Source of the DNA: Paenibacillus polymyxa
GTDB taxonomy: Bacteria > Bacillota > Bacilli > Paenibacillales > Paenibacillaceae
Reading direction: 5' to 3'
DNA length: 64,000 nucleotides
NCBI RefSeq assembly: GCF_015710975.1
Contig: NZ_CP049783.1
Coordinates: forward strand, 4,879,501-4,943,500
Shown: one piece after another, positions 63,987 through 64,000 of the stretch
How the letters are laid out: every line of letters begins with the position of its first letter
Position numbering within the stretch: position 1 is the stretch's first letter
The notes under the pieces: generated by a model
The model's input: only the letters and a program-made list of their open reading frames with translations
What the model was told of the DNA's origin: nothing
The model's database searches: none
Made by a program: the position numbers and the translations under genes

Positions 63987-64000
63987 TAAAATCACATATT

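Overview
The window looks like a chromosomal segment of a Paenibacillus-type low-to-middle-GC Firmicute. The evidence is AGGAGG ribosome sites, sigma-A promoters, cre-type catabolite sites, a YesMN-like two-component system next to LplA/LplB/LplC-type sugar ABC genes, and ArsR, LacI and OsmC family genes. No rRNA, tRNA or CRISPR array was seen, so the genus is an inference from gene style.

Left part (1-22.4 kb), ordinary chromosome: a thioredoxin tail; a flavin amine oxidase followed by an ArsR-rhodanese fusion regulator and a thioredoxin-like protein; a LacI regulator; a small ABM-type protein; an OsmC peroxidase; and a second ArsR-rhodanese fusion. Next comes an oligosaccharide module (histidine kinase, AraC-type response regulator, solute-binding lipoprotein, two permeases, GH13 alpha-glucosidase). 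A rifampin phosphotransferase gene follows, behind a possible leader-peptide attenuator. An OmpR-type two-component pair and an alpha/beta hydrolase close the region.

Right part (22.4-64 kb), nested mobile DNA: an NB-ARC/LuxR-type gene fragment and an SDR gene fragment are cut off at the outer borders. Just inside them are two C-terminal tyrosine-recombinase fragments in inverted orientation. Between these sits a 39.6-kb Tn7-like transposon (23234-62857). It has TGTACA termini in inverted orientation, repeated TGACACAAAGTTNCCTAC boxes, and a perfect 5-bp target duplication (GTTGT). A truncated tnsA-like gene lies at the right end; tnsB and tnsC are absent.

The cargo is one minus-strand PKS-NRPS operon plus a decayed insertion sequence and an SDR fragment. 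The order is a PKS-NRPS gene (KS-AT-DH-KR-ACP-C-A-PCP), a five-module NRPS ending in an epimerase, a three-module NRPS ending in a thioesterase, and a type II thioesterase. Hand-read adenylation codes give acyl/enoyl-X1-Thr-Ser-Orn-Ser-(D)X6-Phe-Gln-Glu. X1 and X6 match no code I know. The second and third synthetase genes are interrupted by three 1-nt losses, each at a homopolymer. Once these are corrected, each becomes one continuous frame (5772 and 3369 residues), so the breaks may be sequencing errors. A nearly identical 1.45-kb adenylation-domain repeat (both Ser) shows recent internal domain copying. The complete assembly line inside a Tn7-like element with an intact target duplication is the most unusual thing in the window.
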